The notes under the pieces are model-generated. The model saw nothing but the letters and a program-made list of their open reading frames with translations. It had not been told where the DNA came from and made no database searches. Positions 7,771 through 15,063 of a DNA stretch of 33,905 nucleotides are shown here, piece after piece. This DNA comes from an uncultured Bacteroidales bacterium. GTDB taxonomy: Bacteria > Bacteroidota > Bacteroidia > Bacteroidales > UBA932. Location of the stretch: NCBI GenBank assembly GCA_900320795.1, contig ONTQ01000026.1:7743-41647 (forward strand), given 5' to 3'. Made by a program: the position numbers and the translations under genes. Positions within the stretch are counted from its first letter, which is position 1. Every line of letters starts with the position of its first letter.

Positions 7771-9263
7771 TTGCCGGCCTTGTCATATCGCTTTTCCTCC
7801 TGCTGCCCCTTACGGACAGCCTTTCGGCCGTGCAGCGCAGTTATGCCCGCGGAGAAAAGGTGCGCGTGAGCGAGGGAGCAAGCGCCGCGGCCTATCTCTT
7901 CGGCCCGGATGCCACCTACACCGGAGCGGCAGCCTCCTGGAACTACGCCAAGGATCCCGCACCCCTTGTGCGGGAAGAAGGCCGGGGCCTCAGCGAAGGA
8001 CAGCTCAATATCGGCACCCTGGTGCGCCTGGACTCGCTTTCAGCCGTGCGCGGCAAGGTCCGTTATGTCAACGGCGTCAAGCGCGATGTGCTGTGGAACA
8101 GTTCTTCGGATTGTTCTACGGTTTATCCCTATGTCATGGCCGATACGGTGGGAGGTGACCTCCGGAAGGAAGAATATGCCTTCTCCGGCGGCTACACGGC
8201 CCGCCGGGGCCGCTTCCATTGGGGCGTAGAGGGCGCCTACCGGGCCCTGCACGAGTACCGCCAGGCAGACCCCCGCCCCCGCAACATCGTGTCTGACCTC
8301 AGCGTTACCGGGTCGGCCGGCTGGCGTCCTGTGCCGGGCTATGTACTGGATGCCACCCTGGGCTACCGCCGCTACAGCCAGACCCAGACGATGTCCTTCC
8401 TCAACGCCCGGGGCAAGAACACGTCTATCCTCCATCTCACAGGCCTGGGAAGCCAGTTTAGCCGCTTCAGCGGCGCCACGGACGCCAACATGAACACCCG
8501 CTATGCCGGAAACGGCGTCACGGTGGCGGCCGCCTGGATTCCGCTCCGGAAAAACGGCTGGAACGCCACCGCGTCCTACAGCCTGCTGAACATGATCCAC
8601 TACCTTCCCAACCAGAACGAAGTCCCTTATACAGAGTTATATACAAGAGAGGCCGACATCCGCCTTCAGTATCTTTCCCGCAGCGGAAACCTGGCCTGGA
8701 GGGCCGGTGCATTTACCCGTTATCAGTGGCGCATCGGCCAGGAGAGCATCCTGGACAACGGGTCGGCCGGTTATATCAAGGAACTCGCCAGGGCCAATAT
8801 GTTCCACAGCGGCCGCCTGGCCGCCGGCGCAGACGCTCTCCTTCAGTGGCGGCAGCGCTGGAGCCTGGAGGCCCGTGCCGTCTATACCCGCAGCGAAGAG
8901 AATTATGCCTACCCCGTGCGGCTCCTGGCCCATTCCGGGCTCCGGGCCGGCCTGGATGCCGGTTATCGCCGCCAAAGCGGGCTCTGGCACTGGAAAGCGG
9001 CCCTCGGCGGCGGCCTGTATCGGCCCCTGGCGGGAGCGCTCCGCATTCCGGAAGAATACACCGATGCGCACATAACCGCCTACTGGCAAGAGCATTACGT
9101 CCGTCTGGGGGCCGGCTCACTGGACGCCCGTCTCTCCCTTTACGCCGAGCGGCAACTCTCCGCCCGCCTTTCCCTCTTCGCCCAGGCCTCCGGACGGGCC
9201 GTGTTCCCGGAAGGTTTCGCCCCCGCCTTTTATACCACCCTCAGCATAGGAATAAATTTTTAA
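7767..9263 (+). CDS. DUF6850-type outer-membrane beta-barrel protein
   Basis: A 498-residue protein with an N-terminal signal (about 1-20) and then repeated amphipathic beta strands (for example YEYAFSGG-like, VLDATLGYRRYSQTQTMS, LEARAVYTRSEENY) through to a final FYTTLSIGINF ending in an aromatic residue, as outer-membrane barrels do. I recognise it as the barrel family named DUF6850, found beside TonB receptors and DUF4876 proteins in Bacteroides. There is no plug domain, so it is not a TonB receptor. It overlaps the lipoprotein gene by 4 bp. It may form a pore or a surface platform for the same uptake system. Confidence 0.75.
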   Translation: MIAGLVISLFLLLPLTDSLSAVQRSYARGEKVRVSEGASAAAYLFGPDATYTGAAASWNYAKDPAPLVREEGRGLSEGQLNIGTLVRLDSLSAVRGKVRYVNGVKRDVLWNSSSDCSTVYPYVMADTVGGDLRKEEYAFSGGYTARRGRFHWGVEGAYRALHEYRQADPRPRNIVSDLSVTGSAGWRPVPGYVLDATLGYRRYSQTQTMSFLNARGKNTSILHLTGLGSQFSRFSGATDANMNTRYAGNGVTVAAAWIPLRKNGWNATASYSLLNMIHYLPNQNEVPYTELYTREADIRLQYLSRSGNLAWRAGAFTRYQWRIGQESILDNGSAGYIKELARANMFHSGRLAAGADALLQWRQRWSLEARAVYTRSEENYAYPVRLLAHSGLRAGLDAGYRRQSGLWHWKAALGGGLYRPLAGALRIPEEYTDAHITAYWQEHYVRLGAGSLDARLSLYAERQLSARLSLFAQASGRAVFPEGFAPAFYTTLSIGINF

Positions 9264-9276
9264 TGCTCAATAAATT

Positions 9277-10737
9277 ATGAAAAAACAACTCATCCTTGCA
9301 TCCCTCATGCTCCTTGCGGTCGTGGCCTGCCAAAAGACAGTAGTCCCCGAACTCACCGTCTCCACCACCACCATCAACCTGGGCCCGCAGGGCGGAAACC
9401 AGATGGTTACCGTCACCTCCAACCAGGATTGGACCGTCTCCACCAGCGACAGTTGGATTAGCGTAGGCTCCACCAGCGGTTCCGGCACCCTTTCCTTCGC
9501 CGTGAGCGTCGGTGCGTTCACCGAGGCATCGGCCCGCAGCGGCCAGGTTGTGGTGAAATCCGCCACCCTTTCCCAGACCATCGCAGTGGTGCAGAGCGCT
9601 CCGGTGGCCCCGGCCGAAACTTCCCAGAACAGTTTCAAGGCCCTGGCTCTTGGTGGAACATTTGAAATGACTGTTCCACAGGGCTATGCCTACACCGTGA
9701 ACAATACGGCGGACTGGATTGCCGCCGAGCCGGCCGCCGGCGGCCTTAAACTCACCGTGGCCCCCAACGCCAACGCCACCGAAAGCCGCACCGGCAAGGT
9801 GGAGGTGCTCTTCGGCACCAGCGTGCTGGCCCAGGCCACCATCGAGCAGAGCTTCCGCAACGTGGAACCCGGCGAGCTGCTCATCGAGGAGGTCTATTTC
9901 ACCGGCAGCCCCATCGAAGGCTCCACCAGCCCTTCCATGGACCAGTACATCAAACTTACCAACAATTCCGACCATGTGGTCTATGCCGACGGCGTGCTGT
10001 TTGTGACCAACTACATGACCGGTACCATCACCAGCGTGGGCGCCTACTATGAGTATCCCGAACTGACGGACGGCCTGGCCGTCAACAACATGTACGCCAT
10101 CCCCGGCAAGGGCGACGAGCACCCGGTCGCTCCCGGCGAATCCCTCGTCCTGGCCCTTGCCGCCATCGACTACACCGCTTCCTACCAGGACGGTGACGAC
10201 CTCATCGAAGGCAACGCCAACGCCATCGACCTCTCCAAGGCCGATTTCGAATTCTACGACGAGAACGATTTCTATCCCGACACCGACAACCCCGACGTGG
10301 AGAACCTCGACATCTGGTTCAAGACATCCCGGACCATCACTTCCCTGCACAACCGCGGCTTCGAGAGTTATGCCATCGTGATTCCTCCCTACAACGAGAC
10401 GGCCGAGACCATCATGACCAACCACCACTGGAGCGGCACCTACTTCTTCCACTTCATGGAATGGAACTTCGACTATGACCTGGCCGATGATGACGTGTGG
10501 GTGATTCCCGGCGAATGGGTCCTGGATGCCGTGAACTGCTGCACGGAAGACTCCTTCTACCAGAACCCCTGGCCGGCCGCCTTCGATGCCGGCTGGACGC
10601 ATGCGGGAGACTATGACCGCGACCCCGCCCGCTTCGGCAAGAGCGTACGGCGCAGCGTCAGGGACGGCAGGCTCGTGGATACCAACAACTCCACCAACGA
10701 CTTCGTTCCCAACAGTGCACCTTCCCTTAAGAAATAA
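9277..10737 (+). CDS. lipoprotein with BACON-type repeats and DUF4876 domain
   Basis: A 486-residue protein with a lipoprotein signal (LLAVVAC, cysteine at about 18). Residues 25-108 form a BACON-like domain (INLGPQGGNQMVTVTSNQDW ... WISV), and about 115-192 a second, weaker one (TFEMTVPQGYAYTVNNTADW). The rest (195-486) fits DUF4876: GELLIEEVYFTGSP, DQYIKLTNNSDHVVYADGV, then a run of acidic and aromatic residues. The layout resembles lamin-tail-like surface proteins. It closes the receptor operon, 13 bp after the barrel gene. It is likely a surface-exposed binding lipoprotein. The ligand is unknown. Confidence 0.82.
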   Translation: MKKQLILASLMLLAVVACQKTVVPELTVSTTTINLGPQGGNQMVTVTSNQDWTVSTSDSWISVGSTSGSGTLSFAVSVGAFTEASARSGQVVVKSATLSQTIAVVQSAPVAPAETSQNSFKALALGGTFEMTVPQGYAYTVNNTADWIAAEPAAGGLKLTVAPNANATESRTGKVEVLFGTSVLAQATIEQSFRNVEPGELLIEEVYFTGSPIEGSTSPSMDQYIKLTNNSDHVVYADGVLFVTNYMTGTITSVGAYYEYPELTDGLAVNNMYAIPGKGDEHPVAPGESLVLALAAIDYTASYQDGDDLIEGNANAIDLSKADFEFYDENDFYPDTDNPDVENLDIWFKTSRTITSLHNRGFESYAIVIPPYNETAETIMTNHHWSGTYFFHFMEWNFDYDLADDDVWVIPGEWVLDAVNCCTEDSFYQNPWPAAFDAGWTHAGDYDRDPARFGKSVRRSVRDGRLVDTNNSTNDFVPNSAPSLKK

Positions 10738-10741
10738 TTGT

Positions 10742-10749
10742 TATCTTTG
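10742..10749 (+). promoter_or_regulatory. -7 box upstream of the ThiL-like/exporter operon
   Basis: TATCTTTG matches TAnnTTTG; the predicted start lies about 20 bases before the ATG at 10775. No TTTG is found at the -33 place. An 8-bp palindrome AAGCGCTT follows in the leader. Confidence 0.55.
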
Positions 10750-10774
10750 CAGAAGTTAAGCGCTTCTACAAAGT

Positions 10775-11782
10775 ATGGCAGAATCATTCTCCGACATAGG
10801 AAAAGTAGAGGCGATAGACCAGCTCTATCGCCTCTCTGCATATTCTCCCGTCTCCGGGCTCACATATACCTCCGCCAAGGGGGGGAAGGTGACCACCGCC
10901 GCCCGCCTGTACCTGGAAGGAATCGACTTCAACCTGGTTTATTTCCCTCTTAAACACTTGGGATACAAGTGTGTAGTGGGCGTAGTCGGGGAACTTTACG
11001 CCGCCCTGGCGCATCCCAAGTTGCTCAATGTGGTGCTGGGCATATCGGCCAAGTTGGACTTCCCGCAGGTGAAAGACCTGTGGATGGGCATTACGGTGGC
11101 GGCCAAGGAACATGGCTTCGAAGCCGTGAACCTGGATCTCCAGCCGTCGAACAACGGCCTGTTCGTGTCCCTCGCGGCCACGGGGGAATGCTCGCTCCTG
11201 ACGGACAAACGCCGCATGGCCGCCTCGTCCAAGGACCTCATCTGCGTTTCCGGTGCCCTGGGAGCGGCCTATCTGGGCCTGCAGGTGCTGGAGCGCGGTG
11301 CCCGGAGTTTCGAGAAAGACGGCGTCCAGCCCGACATGAGCCAGTACAAGATGCTGGTGGGAGACTATCTCAGGCCCGAATTGGACGCTTCCGTGGTCTC
11401 CAGGCTGGAAGATGTAGAAATCTATCCCTCATACGGTTACTTTGTCTCTCACGGCCTTTCTGATGCCCTTAAACGCCTTTCACGGGACAGCGGCCTCGGC
11501 GCCAAGGTCTATGCCGACAAGATTCCCTTCGAGGGCAACAGTTTCGCCCTGGGCAGGGAACTGGACATGGATCCGGTCTCGGCCGCGATGAACGGCGGGG
11601 ACGATAACCGCCTCCTTTTCGTGATTCCCATCCTGCATCTGGAGAAGTTCCGCCGCGATTTCCAGACCTTTGACATCATCGGCCACCTGGCCCAGAGGGA
11701 TGTTGGCACGGTTTTGGTTACACCGGAAGGCGTCGAATTTCCGGTCAAGGCCCAGGGCTGGCCGGAACCTGAAGAAAACTAA
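10775..11782 (+). CDS. degenerate ThiL-like (AIR-synthase fold) protein, probable pseudoenzyme
   Basis: The 335 residues follow Bacteroidota thiamine-phosphate kinase (ThiL) closely in places: LEGIDFNLVYFPLKHLGYK (48-65), DLICVSGALGAAYLGLQVLERG (153-174), an AMNGG stretch at about 269-273, and an ending VEFPVKAQGWPEP. ThiL makes thiamine diphosphate using several metal-binding aspartates. Those places are changed here: the N-terminal GDDA motif is missing, NVSDIYA reads GVVGELYA (69-76), GGDTS reads NLDLQPS (119-125), and DISDGL reads FVSHGL (222-227). The fold seems kept while the nucleotide and metal sites are lost. It heads an operon with a DUF4923 protein and a peptide exporter, so a binding or regulatory role is more likely than catalysis. 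The comparison is from memory of the family. Confidence 0.8.
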   Translation: MAESFSDIGKVEAIDQLYRLSAYSPVSGLTYTSAKGGKVTTAARLYLEGIDFNLVYFPLKHLGYKCVVGVVGELYAALAHPKLLNVVLGISAKLDFPQVKDLWMGITVAAKEHGFEAVNLDLQPSNNGLFVSLAATGECSLLTDKRRMAASSKDLICVSGALGAAYLGLQVLERGARSFEKDGVQPDMSQYKMLVGDYLRPELDASVVSRLEDVEIYPSYGYFVSHGLSDALKRLSRDSGLGAKVYADKIPFEGNSFALGRELDMDPVSAAMNGGDDNRLLFVIPILHLEKFRRDFQTFDIIGHLAQRDVGTVLVTPEGVEFPVKAQGWPEPEEN

Positions 11783-11796
11783 TAAATTATCATACA

Positions 11797-12417
11797 ATGA
11801 AAAAACTTGTTTCTGTCGTAGCCCTCGCAGTGGCCATCAGTGTTTCCGCTTCTGCCCAGAGCGGTCTTGGAAACCTCAATCTCAAGAACATCGGCAATGT
11901 GCTCACCAATATGGCGGGCGCTATCTACTCCGGCCCGGTAACCCTGGACGGCACCTATGCCTATAACGGCGTTGCCGTATCGGCCACCTCCAGCGAAGGC
12001 GGCATCCTCACCAACCTGGCGGGCAGCGCCGTCACCTCCGGCATCGAAACCAAGGCCGACGAATACCTGGCCAAGATCGGCGTCAAGCCCGGCGCCCTCA
12101 CCTGGACCTTCAACAAGGCCGACAACACCTTCACCCTGAACGTGGGCTCCCTCAGCATCCCAGGCACCTACAAAGTGGGCGACGGAGAGCGCACGGTCAC
12201 CCTCACCTTTGGCAAGTCCCTGCAGTTCTTCAACATGACGGGGACCCTCGAGTCCACCTCCGGCGGCGCCCGCATGCTCTTCCCGGCCGACAAGGCCATG
12301 GCTTTCATCAAGAAACTGGCCTCCAAACTGGGCCAGGCCTCTTCCCAGGTTTCCTCCATCGCCAAGTTGGCCGACGGCTACGACAACTACCGCATCGGCT
12401 TCAAACTGAGCAAGTAA
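11797..12417 (+). CDS. DUF4923 family exported protein (lipocalin-like)
   Basis: A 206-residue protein with a standard signal peptide (MKKLVSVVALAVAISVSASA, cleaved before QSG). The mature part holds strands typical of a small barrel (LTWTFNKADNTFTLNVGS, GERTVTLTFGKSLQFFNMTG) and an ending with a two-helix segment. It matches what is known as DUF4923, common in Bacteroides and Prevotella; its function is not known. It starts 14 bp after the ThiL-like gene and ends 28 bp before the adaptor gene, so it probably belongs to the exporter operon. It could be a periplasmic partner. Its Sec signal argues against it being the exported peptide. Confidence 0.75.
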   Translation: MKKLVSVVALAVAISVSASAQSGLGNLNLKNIGNVLTNMAGAIYSGPVTLDGTYAYNGVAVSATSSEGGILTNLAGSAVTSGIETKADEYLAKIGVKPGALTWTFNKADNTFTLNVGSLSIPGTYKVGDGERTVTLTFGKSLQFFNMTGTLESTSGGARMLFPADKAMAFIKKLASKLGQASSQVSSIAKLADGYDNYRIGFKLSK

Positions 12418-12445
12418 TTCCTGCACAGGATTTCCATTTTTGTGC

Positions 12446-13312
12446 ATGAGCAATCAAAACCCTTTTTCGGCCCAAAACCGGGAGCAGCAGCTTTCCTCGC
12501 CCGACCAGATCGGCAGCACCCTCAGGATAACGGCCCTGCCCGCCTATCTGCTGGCCCTCACCGTTGTCCTTCTTCTGGGCGCTTTCTTTGTGTGGGGGTT
12601 CCTGGGTACGGTATCAGACAAGGTCTATTACAGCGGAGTCGTTTTTCCTTCCGGCGGAACGGCAGACGTGTCCCTTCCCAACCGGGGCATGGTGCGCACC
12701 ATGTTCGTACACAGTGGAGACAACGTCACCCGCGGTCAGTCTGTGGCCCTCATTTCCATGGACGACAGTTACAGCATCCTCACCAGCACGGTGGAGGGGA
12801 CGGTTATAGACACCAAGGCCGACAATGAACCCTTCGAGGCCTTCGAGCCCATCCTTAGCGTGGTCAGTGACGACGAACGTCCGTCCCGGCGGGCCATGCT
12901 CATCGCCTACATCGACAATGCCGGCCAGCGGGACTTGCGCGAAGGAATGAGCGCCCAGGTCTGGCCCGAGGACGAAAAAAGGGATGAGATCGGTTATGTC
13001 CGGGGAAAGGTTGTGAGGATAGACCGCTACCCCGTAGCGGCAGACCAGGTGAAGCAGTTTCTGAAAAGCGAGGACCTGGCCAAACGCCTGCTGGAATCGG
13101 GGAATATGATGTATCAGGTCAATATTGAACTGCTTCCTTCCAAAGACAACCCCGACCAGTACGACTGGTCCTTCGGCCAGCCCGAAGATGTGAATATGAA
13201 TGTGGGAACCTACTGCTCGGTTCTTACGGAAACCAGGCGTCGCAGTATGTTCCAGTATCTGTTTGAGGAGGCCCGCACCCGCTTCCGCGCCGTCAAACTC
13301 CGTACCGAATAA
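12446..13312 (+). CDS. HlyD-like adaptor of NHLM-type peptide exporter
   Basis: A 288-residue membrane-fusion protein. One membrane helix (about 30-54, ALPAYLLALTVVLLLGAFFVWGF), then a lipoyl-like half (NRGMVRTMFVHSGDNVTRGQ and VEGTVIDTKADNEPFEAFEP) and a C-terminal beta domain. The pattern fits the NHLM bacteriocin-system secretion protein family rather than classical HlyD: the long coiled-coil hairpin is nearly absent. I chose the ATG at 12446; a TTG at 12440 would add two residues. It overlaps the first ABC gene by 1 bp. It would link the inner-membrane transporters to an outer-membrane channel. Confidence 0.82.
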   Translation: MSNQNPFSAQNREQQLSSPDQIGSTLRITALPAYLLALTVVLLLGAFFVWGFLGTVSDKVYYSGVVFPSGGTADVSLPNRGMVRTMFVHSGDNVTRGQSVALISMDDSYSILTSTVEGTVIDTKADNEPFEAFEPILSVVSDDERPSRRAMLIAYIDNAGQRDLREGMSAQVWPEDEKRDEIGYVRGKVVRIDRYPVAADQVKQFLKSEDLAKRLLESGNMMYQVNIELLPSKDNPDQYDWSFGQPEDVNMNVGTYCSVLTETRRRSMFQYLFEEARTRFRAVKLRTE

Positions 13313-15060
13313 TGAAAGAGGGAAGACACGACAGGGACTCCGCGTCCACGCTGAAACTTATGAGCCGCTATATGAAGGGCAGCACGGGTTTCTTCGTGGT
13401 CTCGTTCCTGCTCCTGATCATCGATCTGGCTTCCTATATCCTGCCGCCCTTCTTCCAGCAGGTTTACACGGACAACGTCATTACGCGCAAGAACGCCGAA
13501 TGGTTCGGCCCCCTGATGTTCTTCTACATAGCGCTGTTTCTCTTGGAACTGGTGACCTGGCTGGTGGTGAGTCCCTTGCGTAAAAGGCACTTCTCCAAGC
13601 TGAACATCCTGGCCAATTCCCGCTTTGTCATCAGCCTCCTGCGGCTTCCCATGAGCCGGGTAGAGCAATTCACCTCCGGGGAACTGGTGGCCCGCTATAC
13701 CAGCATCCGTACGGTGTCCCGCACCATGGACAAGTTCTCATCGGCCGTGGTCTTCAGCCTCCGCCCCCTCATCTGTTCCTGGCTGCTGCTCACCTACAGC
13801 TGGAAACTGGGTCTGGTCGTGGTGATATCGATGCTGGCGCTGGTGCTGGTGATGCGGGCTACAGCCAACATGCTCAAGCAGAAGGCCCGGGGATCCGAGG
13901 TGACGGACGCCCGGCTGCAGGGACTTACCACCACCGGCATCAAGAATATAGAGACCATCAAGTCCATGGGCGGGGAGCGCAACTTCTTCAGCCAGTGGGA
14001 GAGCGCTTTTGTGGAGGCGCTCAACGCCCGGGTCAAAACGAACTCCAGCATGATGAGGGTGGGGGCCATCCCCCTTCTGGTCTTGCATTTGAGCAACGCC
14101 CTCATCCTGTGCCTGGGCGCCTGGTATATCCTCAAGGGAGAACTTACCCCCGGTATGCTCCTGGCTTCCCAGGCCCTGGCTACCAGTATCATCTTCCCTG
14201 TCAACTTCGGCATTACCACCGCCCAGTTCATGTTCCGTTCCCACGCAGCCATGGAGCGCTTGGAAGAGGTGGAGGATGCCAGCCTGGAGGGAAACAGCCT
14301 GACGCTTCCGGAGATAGACCGGCTTCCCGCCCGGTCCAAACTGAGCGGAGAGGTGGAACTGCGCAATGTCACGTTCGGCTATGACCGGAGCCAGCCTCCG
14401 GTACTCAAGAACTTCTCGCTCAAGATTACTCCCGGCCAGCGGGTGGCCTTCGTGGGCTTTTCCGGCTGCGGAAAAAGCACCATCGCCAAACTCATCTCCG
14501 GCCTGTACGAGCCATGGGAAGGAGAGGTCCTGCTGGACGGCATTCCCGTGCAGAAGGTCAACCGTGCAGTAAAGAACAACTCCCTCTCGGTTGTCAACCA
14601 GGAAATTACCCTTTTTGAGGGCACCATCGCCGACAATATCAAAATGTGGGACGAGTCCATCGAAGACTTCTCCATGGTGATGGCCGCCCACGACGCCCAG
14701 ATTCACCAGGACATTGCCGCGCGCCCCGGCGCCTACCATACGCTGCTGGCCGATAACGGGAAAAATTTCAGCGGCGGACAGCGCCAGCGCATCGAGATTG
14801 CCACCGCCCTGGCCAAAGACCCCACCATCCTCATTATGGACGAGGGAACATCGGCCCTGGATCCCAAGACGGAAGAGCAGGTGATGCAGCATATCAACAA
14901 CCTGGGCATCACCCTCATCCTCATAGCCCACCGCCTCAGCACCATCCGGGACTGCGACTGCATCTACGTGATGGAACGCGGTCAACTGCTGCAGCAGGGC
15001 ACCCATCAGGAACTTATGCAGCAGGAAGGACTTTACCGTGAACTGATGAAATATGCCTGA
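13312..15060 (+). CDS. ABC exporter, membrane plus ATPase domains, NHLM type, lacking a C39 peptidase domain
   Basis: A 582-residue half-transporter. Six membrane helices (about 20-310) are followed by an ATPase domain with Walker A GFSGCGKST, signature FSGGQRQRIEIATAL, Walker B LIMDEGTSALD and the switch HRLST. NHLM-type first transporters normally carry an N-terminal C39 cysteine peptidase that cuts the leader of the exported peptide. Here the membrane domain starts after about 15 residues and there is no cysteine peptidase. The neighbours (adaptor, second ABC gene, TolC) still make the export system clear. The substrate is probably a peptide. Processing, if any, must be done elsewhere or the cargo is not cut. 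Confidence 0.87.
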   Translation: MKEGRHDRDSASTLKLMSRYMKGSTGFFVVSFLLLIIDLASYILPPFFQQVYTDNVITRKNAEWFGPLMFFYIALFLLELVTWLVVSPLRKRHFSKLNILANSRFVISLLRLPMSRVEQFTSGELVARYTSIRTVSRTMDKFSSAVVFSLRPLICSWLLLTYSWKLGLVVVISMLALVLVMRATANMLKQKARGSEVTDARLQGLTTTGIKNIETIKSMGGERNFFSQWESAFVEALNARVKTNSSMMRVGAIPLLVLHLSNALILCLGAWYILKGELTPGMLLASQALATSIIFPVNFGITTAQFMFRSHAAMERLEEVEDASLEGNSLTLPEIDRLPARSKLSGEVELRNVTFGYDRSQPPVLKNFSLKITPGQRVAFVGFSGCGKSTIAKLISGLYEPWEGEVLLDGIPVQKVNRAVKNNSLSVVNQEITLFEGTIADNIKMWDESIEDFSMVMAAHDAQIHQDIAARPGAYHTLLADNGKNFSGGQRQRIEIATALAKDPTILIMDEGTSALDPKTEEQVMQHINNLGITLILIAHRLSTIRDCDCIYVMERGQLLQQGTHQELMQQEGLYRELMKYA

Positions 15061-15063
15061 GCC

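Noticed and set aside
4658-10737. SusCD-type glycan utilisation locus
   Set aside because: No SusD homologue and no carbohydrate-active enzymes; BACON domains alone do not show glycan use.
10775-11782. Functional thiamine-phosphate kinase
   Set aside because: Several metal-binding aspartate motifs of ThiL are missing, and no thiamine genes are nearby.
11797-12417. DUF4923 protein as exported peptide precursor of the NHLM-type system
   Set aside because: It has a standard Sec signal peptide and a barrel-like mature part of about 185 residues, with no double-glycine or NHLP/Nif11-like leader.
12435-12442. Internal promoter before the adaptor gene (CATTTTTG)
   Set aside because: It lacks the TA of the -7 box and lies 4 bases from the start codon within a compact operon.
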